Assembly: GCA_021785935.1 (NCBI GenBank)
Contig: JAJYOG010000010.1
Location: forward strand, 1-58,910
Source: Actinomycetes bacterium
Lineage (GTDB): Bacteria; Actinomycetota; Thermoleophilia; BMS3ABIN01
DNA: 58,910 nucleotides
Reading direction: 5' to 3'
Position numbers and translations under genes: made by a program. The notes beneath the pieces were generated by a model. The model had not been told where the DNA came from. It saw only the letters and a program-made list of their open reading frames with translations, and ran no database searches. Below, piece after piece: positions 24,666-34,341 of this stretch. Positions within the stretch are counted from its first letter, which is position 1; the number at the start of each line of letters is the position of its first letter.

Positions 24666-25693
24666 TGCGCGTATCGATGTACTACAGCAACCGCGATCTG
24701 CGGTTGGAAGAGCTGCCGGCCCCGGCGATCGGACCCGACGAGCTGCTGGTCCGCGTCGAGGCAAGCGGCATCTGTGGCAGTGACGTGATGGAGTGGTACC
24801 GGGCAGGAAAGGTGCCGCTAGTGCTTGGTCATGAGATCGCCGGTGAGGTTGCCGAGGTTGGGCAAAACGTTACTTGCTTTGACAAAGGAGATCGAGTCGC
24901 CGTCACCCATCATGTCCCCTGCATGACCTGCCATTACTGCGTTAGCGGGCATGAAACCGTCTGCGATACCCTCAGGACCACCAGCTTTGACCCGGGAGGA
25001 TTCTCCGAGTACGTGCGCATCCCGGCAATCAACGTTGACCGCGGAACATTTAAACTTCCCGATTCCGTGACCTACGAGGAAGGTTCCTTTGTTGAGCCGC
25101 TTGCTTGTGTGCTTCGCGGTCAGCGGCAGGCGAATTTTACCCCAGGCTGCTCGGTGATGGTAATCGGCAGCGGCATCTCGGGGCTTCTGCACGTTTTGGT
25201 GGCCCGGGCTCTGGGCGCCGGCAGAATAGTGGCGACAGACGTCATCGACTTCCGGTTGGAGAAAGCAAAACAGTTCGGCGCCGAGGAAACGATTTTGGCG
25301 ACCGACGATGTCCCCTCGCGCTTCCGTCAACTGAATGAAGGCAGAGGCGCGGATCTGGTAATAGTCTGCGCCGGCGCACCGCAGGCCGTAGAGCAGGCCT
25401 TACAGTCAGTGGCTCGTTCCGGGACCATCCTTTTCTTTGCGACAACGCGCCCCGAGATCTCGATCCCCCTGCCGGTAAACGAATTTTTCTGGCGCAACGA
25501 GGTAACCCTCACCAGCAGTTATGCCGGCAGCCCCAGCGATTGTCGTTTGGCGCTGGAGTTGATTCGAACCGGCCGCCTTCCAGTTGCCGAGGCGATTACC
25601 CACCGTCTGCCTCTTGCTGAAACAGGTCGCGGCTTTGATCTCGTGGTAAATCCTCAGGAATCGATCAAGGTCATAATCCAGCCTCAGAAATAA
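24665..25693 (+). CDS. Zinc-dependent medium-chain alcohol/polyol dehydrogenase
   Basis: A 342-residue MDR dehydrogenase. The catalytic zinc site shows CGSDVMEW near residue 37 and LGHEIAGEV near 58. The structural zinc lobe PCMTCHYCVSGHETVC has all four cysteines. The Rossmann fold begins at VMVIGSGISGLLH (about 165), followed by VATDVIDFRLEKAKQFGA, where the Asp suggests NAD preference. The closest recognisable groups are sorbitol and threonine dehydrogenases. It overlaps the LsrF-like gene, implying that it oxidises or reduces a substrate or product of that aldolase. Confidence 0.88.
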   Translation: MRVSMYYSNRDLRLEELPAPAIGPDELLVRVEASGICGSDVMEWYRAGKVPLVLGHEIAGEVAEVGQNVTCFDKGDRVAVTHHVPCMTCHYCVSGHETVCDTLRTTSFDPGGFSEYVRIPAINVDRGTFKLPDSVTYEEGSFVEPLACVLRGQRQANFTPGCSVMVIGSGISGLLHVLVARALGAGRIVATDVIDFRLEKAKQFGAEETILATDDVPSRFRQLNEGRGADLVIVCAGAPQAVEQALQSVARSGTILFFATTRPEISIPLPVNEFFWRNEVTLTSSYAGSPSDCRLALELIRTGRLPVAEAITHRLPLAETGRGFDLVVNPQESIKVIIQPQK

Positions 25694-25907
25694 GCATCGC
25701 CATCGCAGCTCGCGATCTTCTCTCATAGTAATAACGCGCATTCTCACCGTTCGCAGCCTCACTTCTCAGGAGTAACCCGTAATATTGCTGCCCGTCCTCA
25801 TTATTGCTCCCACGGGGCCGACTCAATTATTGAGGGTTCGGGCCGGCCTGGCACAAGGCTGACATCCCAGTCGTTTCATCTGGGGGAGGCGTCCGGAACC
25901 AACGGAG
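25694..25907. other. Intergenic region upstream of the M4 peptidase
   Basis: No gene recognised. It includes a small inverted repeat around ACTCAATTATTGAGGGTT near 25823 and the likely promoter of the large peptidase gene. Confidence 0.4.
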
Positions 25908-28900
25908 ATGAAAACGATGAGCTATGGGAGAGATCATATGAGGCCTTCAGGGAGGCGGCCAAGCAAATTATTCGCGCTTCTGGCTGCTTTTGTTGCGGCT
26001 ATCCTTGGTTTTCTCCTATTAGTAACGTCTTTCGCCTCAGCGCCCGTTGTAGAGCCTTCACTTACTGCAAATGCAGGTTCCAGCAACACCGCGATTTCCC
26101 CGGGATCATCCGGCAGCAGCCCGACAGTAAACCTGGGCTCACCTGACTCAGGACGGGAGGCAGCGTCCGAATCTTTTCTTAAAGACGGACAGGCCGCTTC
26201 AATAAGATGGGATAAAGATACCGGGGCGCCTGTCTTCCTGACCGGTTCAATTACGCCTCCGGCTGGGGAGAGCCCCTTCGCGGAGGCTGTCGCTTTTCTT
26301 GGCGTCAACAAGGATATATTTCAAATGACCGATCCTGTCTCAGAGCTTGTGGCTGGGAGGCAGAGTGTTGACGAAATAGGCATGGCACACGTACAGATGG
26401 CTCAGGTATACAAAGGCGTTCCTGTTTTCGGCGCCGGCATGGCTGTACATTTTTCAGCGGACAACAAGATCCAGACCGTTAACGGGCATTACATTCCCGG
26501 GATCGCGGTCTCAACCGATCCAGATATTTCAGTTGATGCCGCCGTATCCACGGCACTATCGGATTACAGCGCTCCCGCTGCTGCTTCATCTTTCGAACCG
26601 CCACTCCTGGTAATATATTCACAGGGAGGCACGCAATCGATTTTGGCGTGGAAAATAACTCTTGCCAATGAAGATCCACCAGCCCGCATGGTCTATTTCG
26701 TTGACGCCCATAACGGCGCGATTGCGGCTCATTACGATGCTCTCGAGGCGGCCAAGAATCGCCGCACCTACACCGCCGGAAACGGCACCAGCATACCCGG
26801 CACCCTGCTTATTACTGAAGGCGGCTCCTCGAGCGATTATGTGGTCCAGGCGGCTCACGATAATATTGGGCTTACGTACGATTATTACTTCAATACCTTC
26901 GGTCGCGATAGCTATAACGGGGCGGGCGCAACGCTGACTTCGACTGTGCACTATAGCAATGGTTACAACAATGCTTACTGGAACGGGCAACAGATGGTCT
27001 ACGGAGACGGTGACGGCAATGTCTTCAGCCCACTGTCGCTGGGACTCGACGTTGTTGCTCACGAACTGACGCACGGAGTCACTCAATCCACGGCTGATCT
27101 GGTCTATTCATATCAGTCTGGAGCCCTCAACGAATCGTACTCCGACGTTTTTGGAGCCATGGTTGACAGGGACGATTGGTTGATGGGAGAGGACGTCTAT
27201 ACGCCGCATACTCCCGGTGACGCCCTTCGCAGCCTTTCCAATCCCACCCTTTACGGACAGCCCGATAACATGAGCAATTATGTCAATACTACCAGCGACA
27301 ATGGCGGCGTTCACACCAATAGCGGAATTCCCAACAAGGCGGCTTACAACATCGCAACCGCCATCGGCAAGGATAAGATGGAGAAGATCTGGTACCGGAC
27401 ATTGACCGTTTATCTCAACTCGGGTTCTCAGTTTACAGACGCGCGTGACGCCAGCGTGCAGGCGGCCACCGATCTGTATGGTTCCAATGGCCCGGAGGTA
27501 CTGGCTGTGCAAAACGGATTTGCAGCCGTTGGTATCGGCGCCGGTCAGACCTCCAACCAGACCGCGAGGATCGAGATCAACCATACCTACCGGGGCGACC
27601 TGGTAGTGACCCTAGGTGTGGGCGATCCCGCTTCTCCGGCCTGGTCGACTGTGGTATCTAACCGTGCGGGTGGGTCGGCGGATAATATCTATCAAACGGT
27701 GGATATCTCAGCGGCCGCCGCGCAACTGCCTCCGAATTGGCAGAATCGATGGTATTTGAAGGTTTATGACGCAGCCGGCCAGGATCAGGGGTCGATCGTG
27801 AAGTTCGCTATAACAGATAACGGCACCACTTATACAGCGGTCGATACGCCGGCACCGGTTCTGGATTATCAAACGGTTTACTCGTATCTGCCTTCCCAGG
27901 ACAGTACTCCGCCGACGGTACAAGCGGTGAGCCCGGCAAATGGCGCCACTGCTTATACAAGCACGGACGTTTCCGCCTCTTTCTCTGAAGACCTGCGGGC
28001 GGCAAGCGTCACCCCCTCCAGTCTCACACTGACACGCCATGACACTGGAGCTCCAGTGGCAGGCACCGTGACCTATGATGGCGCCCATAGGACGATCAAT
28101 CTTAATCCCACAACCAATCTCGCATATTCAACCATGTACGACGCCAAGGTTTCAGTTGAAGTCACTGACTTGGCCGGTAACCATCTGGCGCAGGATTACA
28201 CCTGGAGCTTCTCAACCTCGCCGATACCGAAGCTGTATTATTTCACCTGGTATGATCAGCAAAGCAGCGGCATGAAGGACTGGATTGTTATGGGCAATCC
28301 GGCAACTGAAGTTGCGCCGGTTGGATTCGACGTCTATGTTGGCGGCCAAAAAATGACCGAATCACCGATGATCGTTACGCCTGGCAATTCATCCGCCGCA
28401 TCGTTCGCTGGCACGATGGGCGGGCCGGTAAAGACCGAGTCGCTCGATGGCAAGCAGGAAATCGTCAGCAAGCGCACGCTTTTCAGCGATTCCTTCGAAG
28501 AGATAACGGCTCTGGCCGAGGACCGTCTCGATAGCACCTACTATTTCACCTGGTATGACTCACAGAGCAACGGCGCCCGCAACTGGGTGCTGGTTGCCAA
28601 CCCGGGCGCGACACCTTTGGACGCCGACATTTACATCGCCGGACAGAAAATGAACGCAACGCCGTATCACATCGCCGCGGGTGGAAATGTTACGCCAGAG
28701 TTCCCGGGCGTTATGAGCGGACCCGTAATGGTAGTTGGTTACGAACCAGGTAACCCTTTGACTCCGAGACAGATTATTGCTTCGCAGAGGGTTCTCTGGA
28801 ACGGCCGTTTCAACGAAGTTGTAGGAATACCAAGCAGAGAGCTTGAGAATGAGTACCTATTTACCTGGTATGACAATCAGAGCGCGGGCGCAAAGGATTG

Positions 28901-29519
28901 GGTGCTTATTGCTAATCCTAATAACGACAAGCAGCTCGCAGCGGAGATCTGGATAGGCGGTCAGAGGATGACCAACTCCGCCACCGGCGACCAGTACTTT
29001 GAGGTGCCTCCCGGAAAAAACGTGACACCACTGTTTGCCGGGGTCATGAACGGTCCTGTTGTAGTCAGAGGCTATGACGCGGCAACCTACGTTCCTGATG
29101 CTCCAGGCAACACCGCCCTCAAGTTCTATACAACCCAACGAAGCCTCTTCGGGCAGTCCTTTGAAGAGGTCTCCGGTTATGGAGTTGGCAGACTCTCGAG
29201 CATCTACCACTTCTCCTGGTATGATCAGGTTTCGGCAGGGTCTCGCAACTGGGTGCTGGTGACTAACCCGACCGCCAGCGAGGTCAAAGCTGAGGTATGG
29301 ATTGCCGGCACGAGGATGACGGTGCTCACGATTGCTCCGGGCGCCACGGAGACGCCTACTTTCCCGGGCGTCATGAGCGGACCGGTTGAGGTGCGCGGCT
29401 ATGATTCCGCAACATACAATCCCAATAATCCTGGGACGCCCAACCGCAACGTATTTACCAGTCAGCGCGTAATGTGGAACGGCAACTTTAATGAAGTCGA
29501 GGGCATGGTCCTCAACTAG
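25908..29519 (+). CDS. Large secreted M4 (thermolysin-like) metallopeptidase with four C-terminal repeats
   Basis: A 1203-residue secreted protease. A signal anchor is at about 22-47; FTP/PepSY-type propeptide follows to about 265. In the catalytic domain HELTH (385-389) and Glu409 in NESYSD supply the zinc ligands, spaced exactly as in thermolysin. A P-type (proprotein-convertase) beta domain spans about 545-655 (HTYRGDLVVTLG), then a Big_5-like Ig domain about 665-770. Four tandem repeats of about 100-115 residues start near 776, 877, 983 and 1100; each opens with (Y/F)(F/S)WYDxxSxGxxxW. An alternative start at 25938 has GGGAG upstream. The repeats probably bind the cell wall or a surface polymer. 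Confidence 0.88.
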   Translation: MKTMSYGRDHMRPSGRRPSKLFALLAAFVAAILGFLLLVTSFASAPVVEPSLTANAGSSNTAISPGSSGSSPTVNLGSPDSGREAASESFLKDGQAASIRWDKDTGAPVFLTGSITPPAGESPFAEAVAFLGVNKDIFQMTDPVSELVAGRQSVDEIGMAHVQMAQVYKGVPVFGAGMAVHFSADNKIQTVNGHYIPGIAVSTDPDISVDAAVSTALSDYSAPAAASSFEPPLLVIYSQGGTQSILAWKITLANEDPPARMVYFVDAHNGAIAAHYDALEAAKNRRTYTAGNGTSIPGTLLITEGGSSSDYVVQAAHDNIGLTYDYYFNTFGRDSYNGAGATLTSTVHYSNGYNNAYWNGQQMVYGDGDGNVFSPLSLGLDVVAHELTHGVTQSTADLVYSYQSGALNESYSDVFGAMVDRDDWLMGEDVYTPHTPGDALRSLSNPTLYGQPDNMSNYVNTTSDNGGVHTNSGIPNKAAYNIATAIGKDKMEKIWYRTLTVYLNSGSQFTDARDASVQAATDLYGSNGPEVLAVQNGFAAVGIGAGQTSNQTARIEINHTYRGDLVVTLGVGDPASPAWSTVVSNRAGGSADNIYQTVDISAAAAQLPPNWQNRWYLKVYDAAGQDQGSIVKFAITDNGTTYTAVDTPAPVLDYQTVYSYLPSQDSTPPTVQAVSPANGATAYTSTDVSASFSEDLRAASVTPSSLTLTRHDTGAPVAGTVTYDGAHRTINLNPTTNLAYSTMYDAKVSVEVTDLAGNHLAQDYTWSFSTSPIPKLYYFTWYDQQSSGMKDWIVMGNPATEVAPVGFDVYVGGQKMTESPMIVTPGNSSAASFAGTMGGPVKTESLDGKQEIVSKRTLFSDSFEEITALAEDRLDSTYYFTWYDSQSNGARNWVLVANPGATPLDADIYIAGQKMNATPYHIAAGGNVTPEFPGVMSGPVMVVGYEPGNPLTPRQIIASQRVLWNGRFNEVVGIPSRELENEYLFTWYDNQSAGAKDWVLIANPNNDKQLAAEIWIGGQRMTNSATGDQYFEVPPGKNVTPLFAGVMNGPVVVRGYDAATYVPDAPGNTALKFYTTQRSLFGQSFEEVSGYGVGRLSSIYHFSWYDQVSAGSRNWVLVTNPTASEVKAEVWIAGTRMTVLTIAPGATETPTFPGVMSGPVEVRGYDSATYNPNNPGTPNRNVFTSQRVMWNGNFNEVEGMVLN

Positions 29520-29589
29520 TTTCCACCTTTATCTGCTGGTGAGTGATCCGTACGGGTCTTTCTTTTAATTGACCCTCACAAGTCTTTTT

Positions 29590-30063
29590 TTATGCCGATT
29601 CCGGAACTACCAGCACCGGCGCTGTGGCGCCGTGGATAACCTTGGTGGCGATGCTTCCCATTACGGCCGTGGCAAGGGGATTCCGGCCGTGTGAGCCCAC
29701 CACAATCATGTCGCAAGAATTTTCCTGGGCTGTTTCAAGAATTTCCTCCGCCGGATTTCCTACCCGTATTAAACCCTGGGTTTGAATGCCCTCATTAGTA
29801 GCCTTGTTGGTTACCCGGCCGACAAACTGCTGCTCCAGCTTGACTCGTTCCGCCTCAATCTCCCTGGATATGATCAAGTTGTCTTCCTTTATCTCTTCGT
29901 AAGAGTCAGGGTCGATATCCATGGCGGATCGTGCTGCACCCATGTCGTACACGCTTAAAACCTGAAGCTCGGCGCCGCAGCTTTTTGCCAGCATTATGGC
30001 GGTGTCGGCAGCTTTTTCAGAGCGGGGCGAACCATCGGTTGCAACCAAAATTTTCTTGACCAT
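29590..30063 (-). CDS. Universal stress protein (UspA family)
   Basis: A 157-residue Usp-domain protein. It begins KKILVATDGSPRSEKAADTA and ends with the ATP-binding motif VVGSHG-9 residues-GS and PVLVVPES. The G2xG9xG(S/T) motif is intact, so it is expected to bind ATP like MJ0577. GTGAGGATCC precedes the ATG. It is convergent with the M4 peptidase and divergent from the Os1348-like gene. Confidence 0.92.
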   Translation of the reverse strand: MVKKILVATDGSPRSEKAADTAIMLAKSCGAELQVLSVYDMGAARSAMDIDPDSYEEIKEDNLIISREIEAERVKLEQQFVGRVTNKATNEGIQTQGLIRVGNPAEEILETAQENSCDMIVVGSHGRNPLATAVMGSIATKVIHGATAPVLVVPESA

Positions 30064-30252
30064 GGATCCTCACTTTCAGAGATGGACAGTAGCGAGTGAA
30101 GCATTTTTGTAATCATTCCCTTCAAGCCGGGAATCTCAAACTAGGTTAGCTTGAGGTCGACATTAAACATAGGCTGTTTTTGTGTAAAGAGTCGCCGTTC
30201 AGGGTAATCGTTTAGGGTAATAATCCTTGGTATCTACCGGAAAGGGGAGAAC

Positions 30253-30477
30253 GTGTCAAAGCAGGGAGTAGGCATCGTGATTGGCAGGGCGGTGGTTGAT
30301 AAAAAGTTTAGAAAGCTTCTTAAGGATCATCCTCACGCCGCCTTTGAAGGGTACGAGCTTACAGGGGACGAAATGCAGGCGCTGTCTGGAATTGATCACG
30401 AGGCTTTAGGCAAGCTGGCCGAGTCCGTAGACTACCGCCTGCGCTCGTGGTATGTTGGTTGGGCACTGAGCAACTGA
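30253..30477 (+). CDS. Os1348/NHLP-type small leader-like protein (orphan)
   Basis: A 74-residue protein starting at GTG with AAAGGGGAG upstream. IGRAVVDKKFRKLLKDHPHAAFEGYELTGDEMQAL is the pattern of Os1348-type members of the nitrile-hydratase-leader-peptide clan, some of which serve as RiPP precursors (quoted as the region at residues about 11-45). The C-terminal part (SVDYRLRSWYVGWALSN) is short and aromatic. No maturase, lanthionine synthetase or radical SAM gene is adjacent, so precursor status is unproven. It precedes a glycogen-debranching-type enzyme by 54 bases. Confidence 0.65.
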   Translation: MSKQGVGIVIGRAVVDKKFRKLLKDHPHAAFEGYELTGDEMQALSGIDHEALGKLAESVDYRLRSWYVGWALSN

Positions 30478-30531
30478 CGCACTTATTTTACAGATTTAGA
30501 CTATCACTCGAAGGCAGCTGACCTTTCTGTT

Positions 30532-32589
30532 ATGGGCCAGGAACACATAGGCGAACTTAGCGTACTCGACGGCAGCACTTTCTTTGTTTCCGACTTGCGA
30601 GGGGACGCCTTGGGAGAAAGAACACACGGGCTCTTCTATCGCGACACCAGGTTTCTCTCCCTCTTTAAAATAGAAGTTGATAACCTTCCACTCAGAATAT
30701 TAAGCGTTCACGAGGTCGACTATTATTCAGCGGCCTTTTTCATGTCACGCGAGTTGCCAGGACTTGCTACCGATCCTGACCTATCCATTGTCCGTCACCG
30801 TTTCGTTGGTGATGGCATGCATGAAGATCTTATCCTCACCAATTATTCCGCTTCTACGCTCAATGTACGCGTGGTCATGACGTTTGAGAGTGACTTCGCC
30901 GATCTATTCGAGACTCGAAGCGGGAGAATAGAAAAACGGGGGAAAACAGGCTCGGAGGTGCGGGCGGATTCGCTCCTGCTTTCGTATGAGCGTGAGGATT
31001 ACAGGCTGCATACTGTTATCGGATTTGAGCAAACGGCGGAACTGAAACCGGGACGCGCGGTTTTTAATGTGGCGATTGAACCACGCGGGCAATGGAAGAC
31101 CTGTATCAACATTTCCCTGGTATCCGGGAAGGAAAAGATCAGGCCCAAATACAGCTGCATGGCCTTCGGCAAGGCTTTGCCTCAGATGAGTCAGAGCCTC
31201 GATGAATGGAAAGAAAACGCTCCCGAGCTGGAAAGCGACTGGGGTCTGCTTAACCATACCTACGATCGCAGCGTTGTCGATCTTGCCGGCCTTCGCTTCG
31301 AGGTTGAGCCTGGGGATACGGAAAGGCCGCTTGCGGCCGGTTTGCCCTGGTTTATGGCTCTTTTCGGGCGCGACTCCATGATTACTTCCTATCAGAGTAT
31401 GATATTGGGTCCGGTGATTGCTGAATCCTCGCTGCGGGCGCTTGCCTGCCGCCAGGCTACGGATTTTGATGATTACCACGACCGGGAGCCCGGAAAAATC
31501 TTACACGAGCTTCGTTTCGGCGAATTGTCGTATTTTGGCGAGTCGCCGCACAATCCTTATTTCGGCAGTATTGACTCGACCATTCTTTTCCTTATCGTTT
31601 TACATGAAGCATATCTGTGGAGCGGTGACTTTTCGCTTTTGCGGGAACTCAAAAAAGAGGCGCGAGCTGCCCTCGCCTGGATAGACGATTACGGCGACCA
31701 GGACAGCGACGGCTATGTTGAGTACAAAAAGCGGTCGAGCCTGGGCCTGGATAACCAGTGCTGGAAGGATTCCTCAAACAGCGTTCAATTTGCCGACGGC
31801 AGGCTGGCGGAGCCGCCGATCGCGGCCGCCGAAGTGCAGGGTTATGTTTATGACGCCTGGTCGCGCCTGTCCGGAGTGGTGGGGGAGGCTTGGGGAGATG
31901 AAGAGTTGGCGTCATCGCTGCACGGCAAGGCCGCGGCGCTCAAGGAGCGCTTCAATCGAGACTTCTGGTCTGACAAGGGCCGCTTCTTTGTGCAGGCGCT
32001 GGATGGGGAGAAACAGCGGGTTGACTCAATGACTTCAAACATGGGTCAGCTACTATGGACGGGCATTGTCGATCAGGTGAAGGCGAAGCCGGTCGTGAAC
32101 CATTTGATGGCTTCGGCAATGTGGTCTGGATGGGGAATACGCACGATGTCGAGCACCAGTGGTGGCTACAGTCCCATCGAGTATCACAATGGCACCATCT
32201 GGCCGCATGATAACAGTCTTATCATAGCCGGTCTCGTGCGTTATGGCTTCAAGGTGCAGGCGGCCCAGATAATATCGGCGCAGATCGAGGCCTCGAAGTA
32301 TTTCAGCAACAGGCTTCCGGAGGCGTTCGCCGGTTATGACCGCAAGGAGACTACGTTTCCGGTGGATTATCCTACCGCCTGTATCCCACAGGCGTGGGCA
32401 GCAGCAGCGCCGTTATTGTTTCTGCGGTCAATGCTGGGACTGGAGCCCGATCCTGTCAGGCGCGAGCTTTCTGTGAAGCCGCTCCTGCCTCCCCCGATCA
32501 AACATTTGTGGCTCAGAGGAGTGCATGCGTTCGGCCGCCGTTTCGACGTGGAGGCACATGCGGAATCCTCGGAAGTTATCGAAGAATAA
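30532..32589 (+). CDS. Glycogen-debranching-type enzyme (GDE_N_bis plus (alpha/alpha)6 domain)
   Basis: A 685-residue protein. Residues about 10-200 match the N-terminal domain found in bacterial amylo-alpha-1,6-glucosidase-like proteins (LDGSTFFVSDLRGD, HGLFYRDTRFLS). The C-terminal (alpha/alpha)6 toroid contains GLPWFMALFGRDSMIT, LRFGELSYFGESPHNPYFGSID, a region near SLGLDNQCWKDS and GTIWPHDNSLI, with the acidic catalytic positions of glucoamylase/trehalase-like hydrolases. Substrates for this subgroup include glycogen-like and trehalose-like glucans. No signal peptide is seen, so it is cytoplasmic. It may be cotranscribed with the small Os1348-like gene. Confidence 0.88.
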   Translation: MGQEHIGELSVLDGSTFFVSDLRGDALGERTHGLFYRDTRFLSLFKIEVDNLPLRILSVHEVDYYSAAFFMSRELPGLATDPDLSIVRHRFVGDGMHEDLILTNYSASTLNVRVVMTFESDFADLFETRSGRIEKRGKTGSEVRADSLLLSYEREDYRLHTVIGFEQTAELKPGRAVFNVAIEPRGQWKTCINISLVSGKEKIRPKYSCMAFGKALPQMSQSLDEWKENAPELESDWGLLNHTYDRSVVDLAGLRFEVEPGDTERPLAAGLPWFMALFGRDSMITSYQSMILGPVIAESSLRALACRQATDFDDYHDREPGKILHELRFGELSYFGESPHNPYFGSIDSTILFLIVLHEAYLWSGDFSLLRELKKEARAALAWIDDYGDQDSDGYVEYKKRSSLGLDNQCWKDSSNSVQFADGRLAEPPIAAAEVQGYVYDAWSRLSGVVGEAWGDEELASSLHGKAAALKERFNRDFWSDKGRFFVQALDGEKQRVDSMTSNMGQLLWTGIVDQVKAKPVVNHLMASAMWSGWGIRTMSSTSGGYSPIEYHNGTIWPHDNSLIIAGLVRYGFKVQAAQIISAQIEASKYFSNRLPEAFAGYDRKETTFPVDYPTACIPQAWAAAAPLLFLRSMLGLEPDPVRRELSVKPLLPPPIKHLWLRGVHAFGRRFDVEAHAESSEVIEE

Positions 32590-32656
32590 TCGCTGGGTGG
32601 CGCAGGGCCGTGCTGGCGACTTGAGCCTCGCTGGCGACAGTGCTGTTCTGCCGGTT

Positions 32657-32893
32657 TTACTGGGCTTTGCCGTTAACGCAAAAATAGCCGCCCGAGAGTC
32701 CATGTTCCTTGAAGACCTCGCAGTCAGAGCAAAGGCAACCCTTCTGATCGATCTCCAGTTTTGATTTGCCAGCCCTGCAGAAGAGACCTGGCATCTGGGC
32801 ATGTTCCATCTCCTTGAACCTGCCGGGAAAGCTGGGGCATTTGCCACAGATGCAGTTACGGATATTGTGTAAATTGACGTGGACTTCCTTCAC
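32657..32893 (-). CDS. Cys-rich small protein, DUF2769-like
   Basis: A 78-residue protein with eight or more cysteines: NCICGKCPSF, PGLFCRAGKS, KGCLCSDCEVF and GGYFCVNG. The pattern fits DUF2769-type small metal-binding or Fe-S proteins found mainly in anaerobes and methanogens. The GTG at 32893 is chosen because GGAGG lies seven bases upstream; the longer frame has no such site. Function unknown. Confidence 0.7.
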   Translation of the reverse strand: MKEVHVNLHNIRNCICGKCPSFPGRFKEMEHAQMPGLFCRAGKSKLEIDQKGCLCSDCEVFKEHGLSGGYFCVNGKAQ

Positions 32894-33129
32894 GAGTGGT
32901 CCTCCTCGAATTGCGGGTTGCATGGTTGATTTCCGTGAAGTTACCCGGCGGGGAGGGGCATCAAACACATGCAGGCTTCAGGCTTGCGTATCGTTGAGCT
33001 GTGTCATGACATCGCCTTGCCTAGACTCAGGCGGATAGCTACAATGGTATCGCTACCAGCCAAACGTTTCACTGCCGCGGGCGTTTTTCCAACCCTTACG
33101 CCCGCGCGGTGAATTTCTCCAATTGGCGT
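32894..33129. other. Intergenic region before tRNA-Val
   Basis: No coding signal recognised. It should contain the promoters of the minus-strand DUF2769-like gene and of tRNA-Val. Confidence 0.4.
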
Positions 33130-33205
33130 GGGCGATTAGCTCAGTTGGGAGAGCACCAGCTCGACAAGCTGGGGGTCACTGGTTCGAACCCGGTATCGCC
33201 CACCA
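33130..33205 (+). tRNA. tRNA-Val (anticodon GAC)
   Basis: Acceptor GGGCGAT pairs with ATCGCCC; anticodon stem CCAGC/GCTGG around TCGACAA (anticodon 33163-33165); T arm ACTGGTTCGAACCCGGT; discriminator A and encoded CCA. The last 14 bases are repeated exactly at 40524-40537. Confidence 0.96.
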
Positions 33206-33300
33206 ACTATTTACCCTCGGAGATGGTCTTCCTGATCCATTTATTCGTGCTTGAAATCCAGTCACCAAACAAGGTTCGAACCTTTGGCCACAGTTCTGAT

Positions 33301-34341
33301 CTATCCGGTGAAGCCGAACTGCTTCGGTTTTTGCGTGACGATCTGTTTATTTTCAATGGCCTCGTAAAGTTGCGCAATCGTGCTCCGGGAAGGCATTGGC
33401 ATATCTTGCACACTGTGGGAACGAAGCCATTCCCCGGCCTGGGCCTGATCGAATGTTTCGAAGGTGATGTTCGCATAGCAACGTCCCGGCCGAACGATGG
33501 CAGGATGCAGGGTGCCAAGATCTTCGTTGGTCGTGATCAGCACCATAATGCGAAGCCCCTGCCCGATCAGCCCATCGCAGACGTTCAGCAGGCGTGATAA
33601 TGCCTGCCCTGTCAGCTGCCTGGCATCGCTTGCCAGCAGTTCCCCGGTGTCTTCGGCGACGAACAGGTTCAGTTTCTTGCGTGGCGCCCTCGTCAGAATA
33701 TCAAGCATGTAGTCGGCGTTTGCGCCAAAGAAGATGTCGGGGTCGACGATGTAATTGACATCGATCGAGTCCTGGGAGGTGCGGCACCAGGAACGCAGTG
33801 CGTATGTCTTGCCCGTGCCCGGCACGCCGTGCCACAGCACCAGCTTGCCTTCCGGCCCCGATTCGAAATCCGACGCCAGCAACTCCTCGAGCGCGGTGCG
33901 CGTTGGGTAGACATAATTACCTTTGACTTCTGGCCACGCTGGCCCAGAGATCCCGCGTTTTGTGCAATGCGGTCCATGCTGACCCATTCGCCAGAAGGAG
34001 ACCTCGACGACATCCTCATCGTGCTCGGATGGCGGAACCCGCTGTCGTACCAGCTCGAGCAGGCCGATCGCCGCGTCTTCATCCGCGCCGTATACTTCCG
34101 CATGCAGAAAGTCATTCTTGAGGCCTACCACAAGCAGACCCTGGGGGAACCTGAAAACGAAACTGGTCAGCCCCTCCTGGGTTACCCTCTTCCATTCGAG
34201 CTTCGCTTCCTTGAACGTCGAGACATCGAGTGGCGCGCCGGAGTGGTAGGAAGCCTCCCGGGCGAACCTGAAGCCGTCAACGCGCGCCTCGGTGATGATG
34301 AGTTCATGAACTGAATGAATGAGCATGCTAATGTCGGTCAT
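33301..34341 (-). CDS. AAA+ ATPase with N-terminal DUF5925-like domain
   Basis: A 346-residue protein. The N-terminal half (about 1-130) resembles DUF5925, a domain found with AAA ATPases in actinobacteria. The ATPase core has Walker A GVPGTGKT (172-179), DPDIFFGANADYML, Walker B LFVAEDTGEL, the sensor IMVLITTNEDLG and the arginine finger region HPAIVRPGRC. The ATG at 34341 has AGAGAG upstream, and upstream codons look non-coding. Its target is unknown; family members act alone and are often annotated as ATP-binding. It lies next to tRNA-Val. Confidence 0.85.
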   Translation of the reverse strand: MTDISMLIHSVHELIITEARVDGFRFAREASYHSGAPLDVSTFKEAKLEWKRVTQEGLTSFVFRFPQGLLVVGLKNDFLHAEVYGADEDAAIGLLELVRQRVPPSEHDEDVVEVSFWRMGQHGPHCTKRGISGPAWPEVKGNYVYPTRTALEELLASDFESGPEGKLVLWHGVPGTGKTYALRSWCRTSQDSIDVNYIVDPDIFFGANADYMLDILTRAPRKKLNLFVAEDTGELLASDARQLTGQALSRLLNVCDGLIGQGLRIMVLITTNEDLGTLHPAIVRPGRCYANITFETFDQAQAGEWLRSHSVQDMPMPSRSTIAQLYEAIENKQIVTQKPKQFGFTG

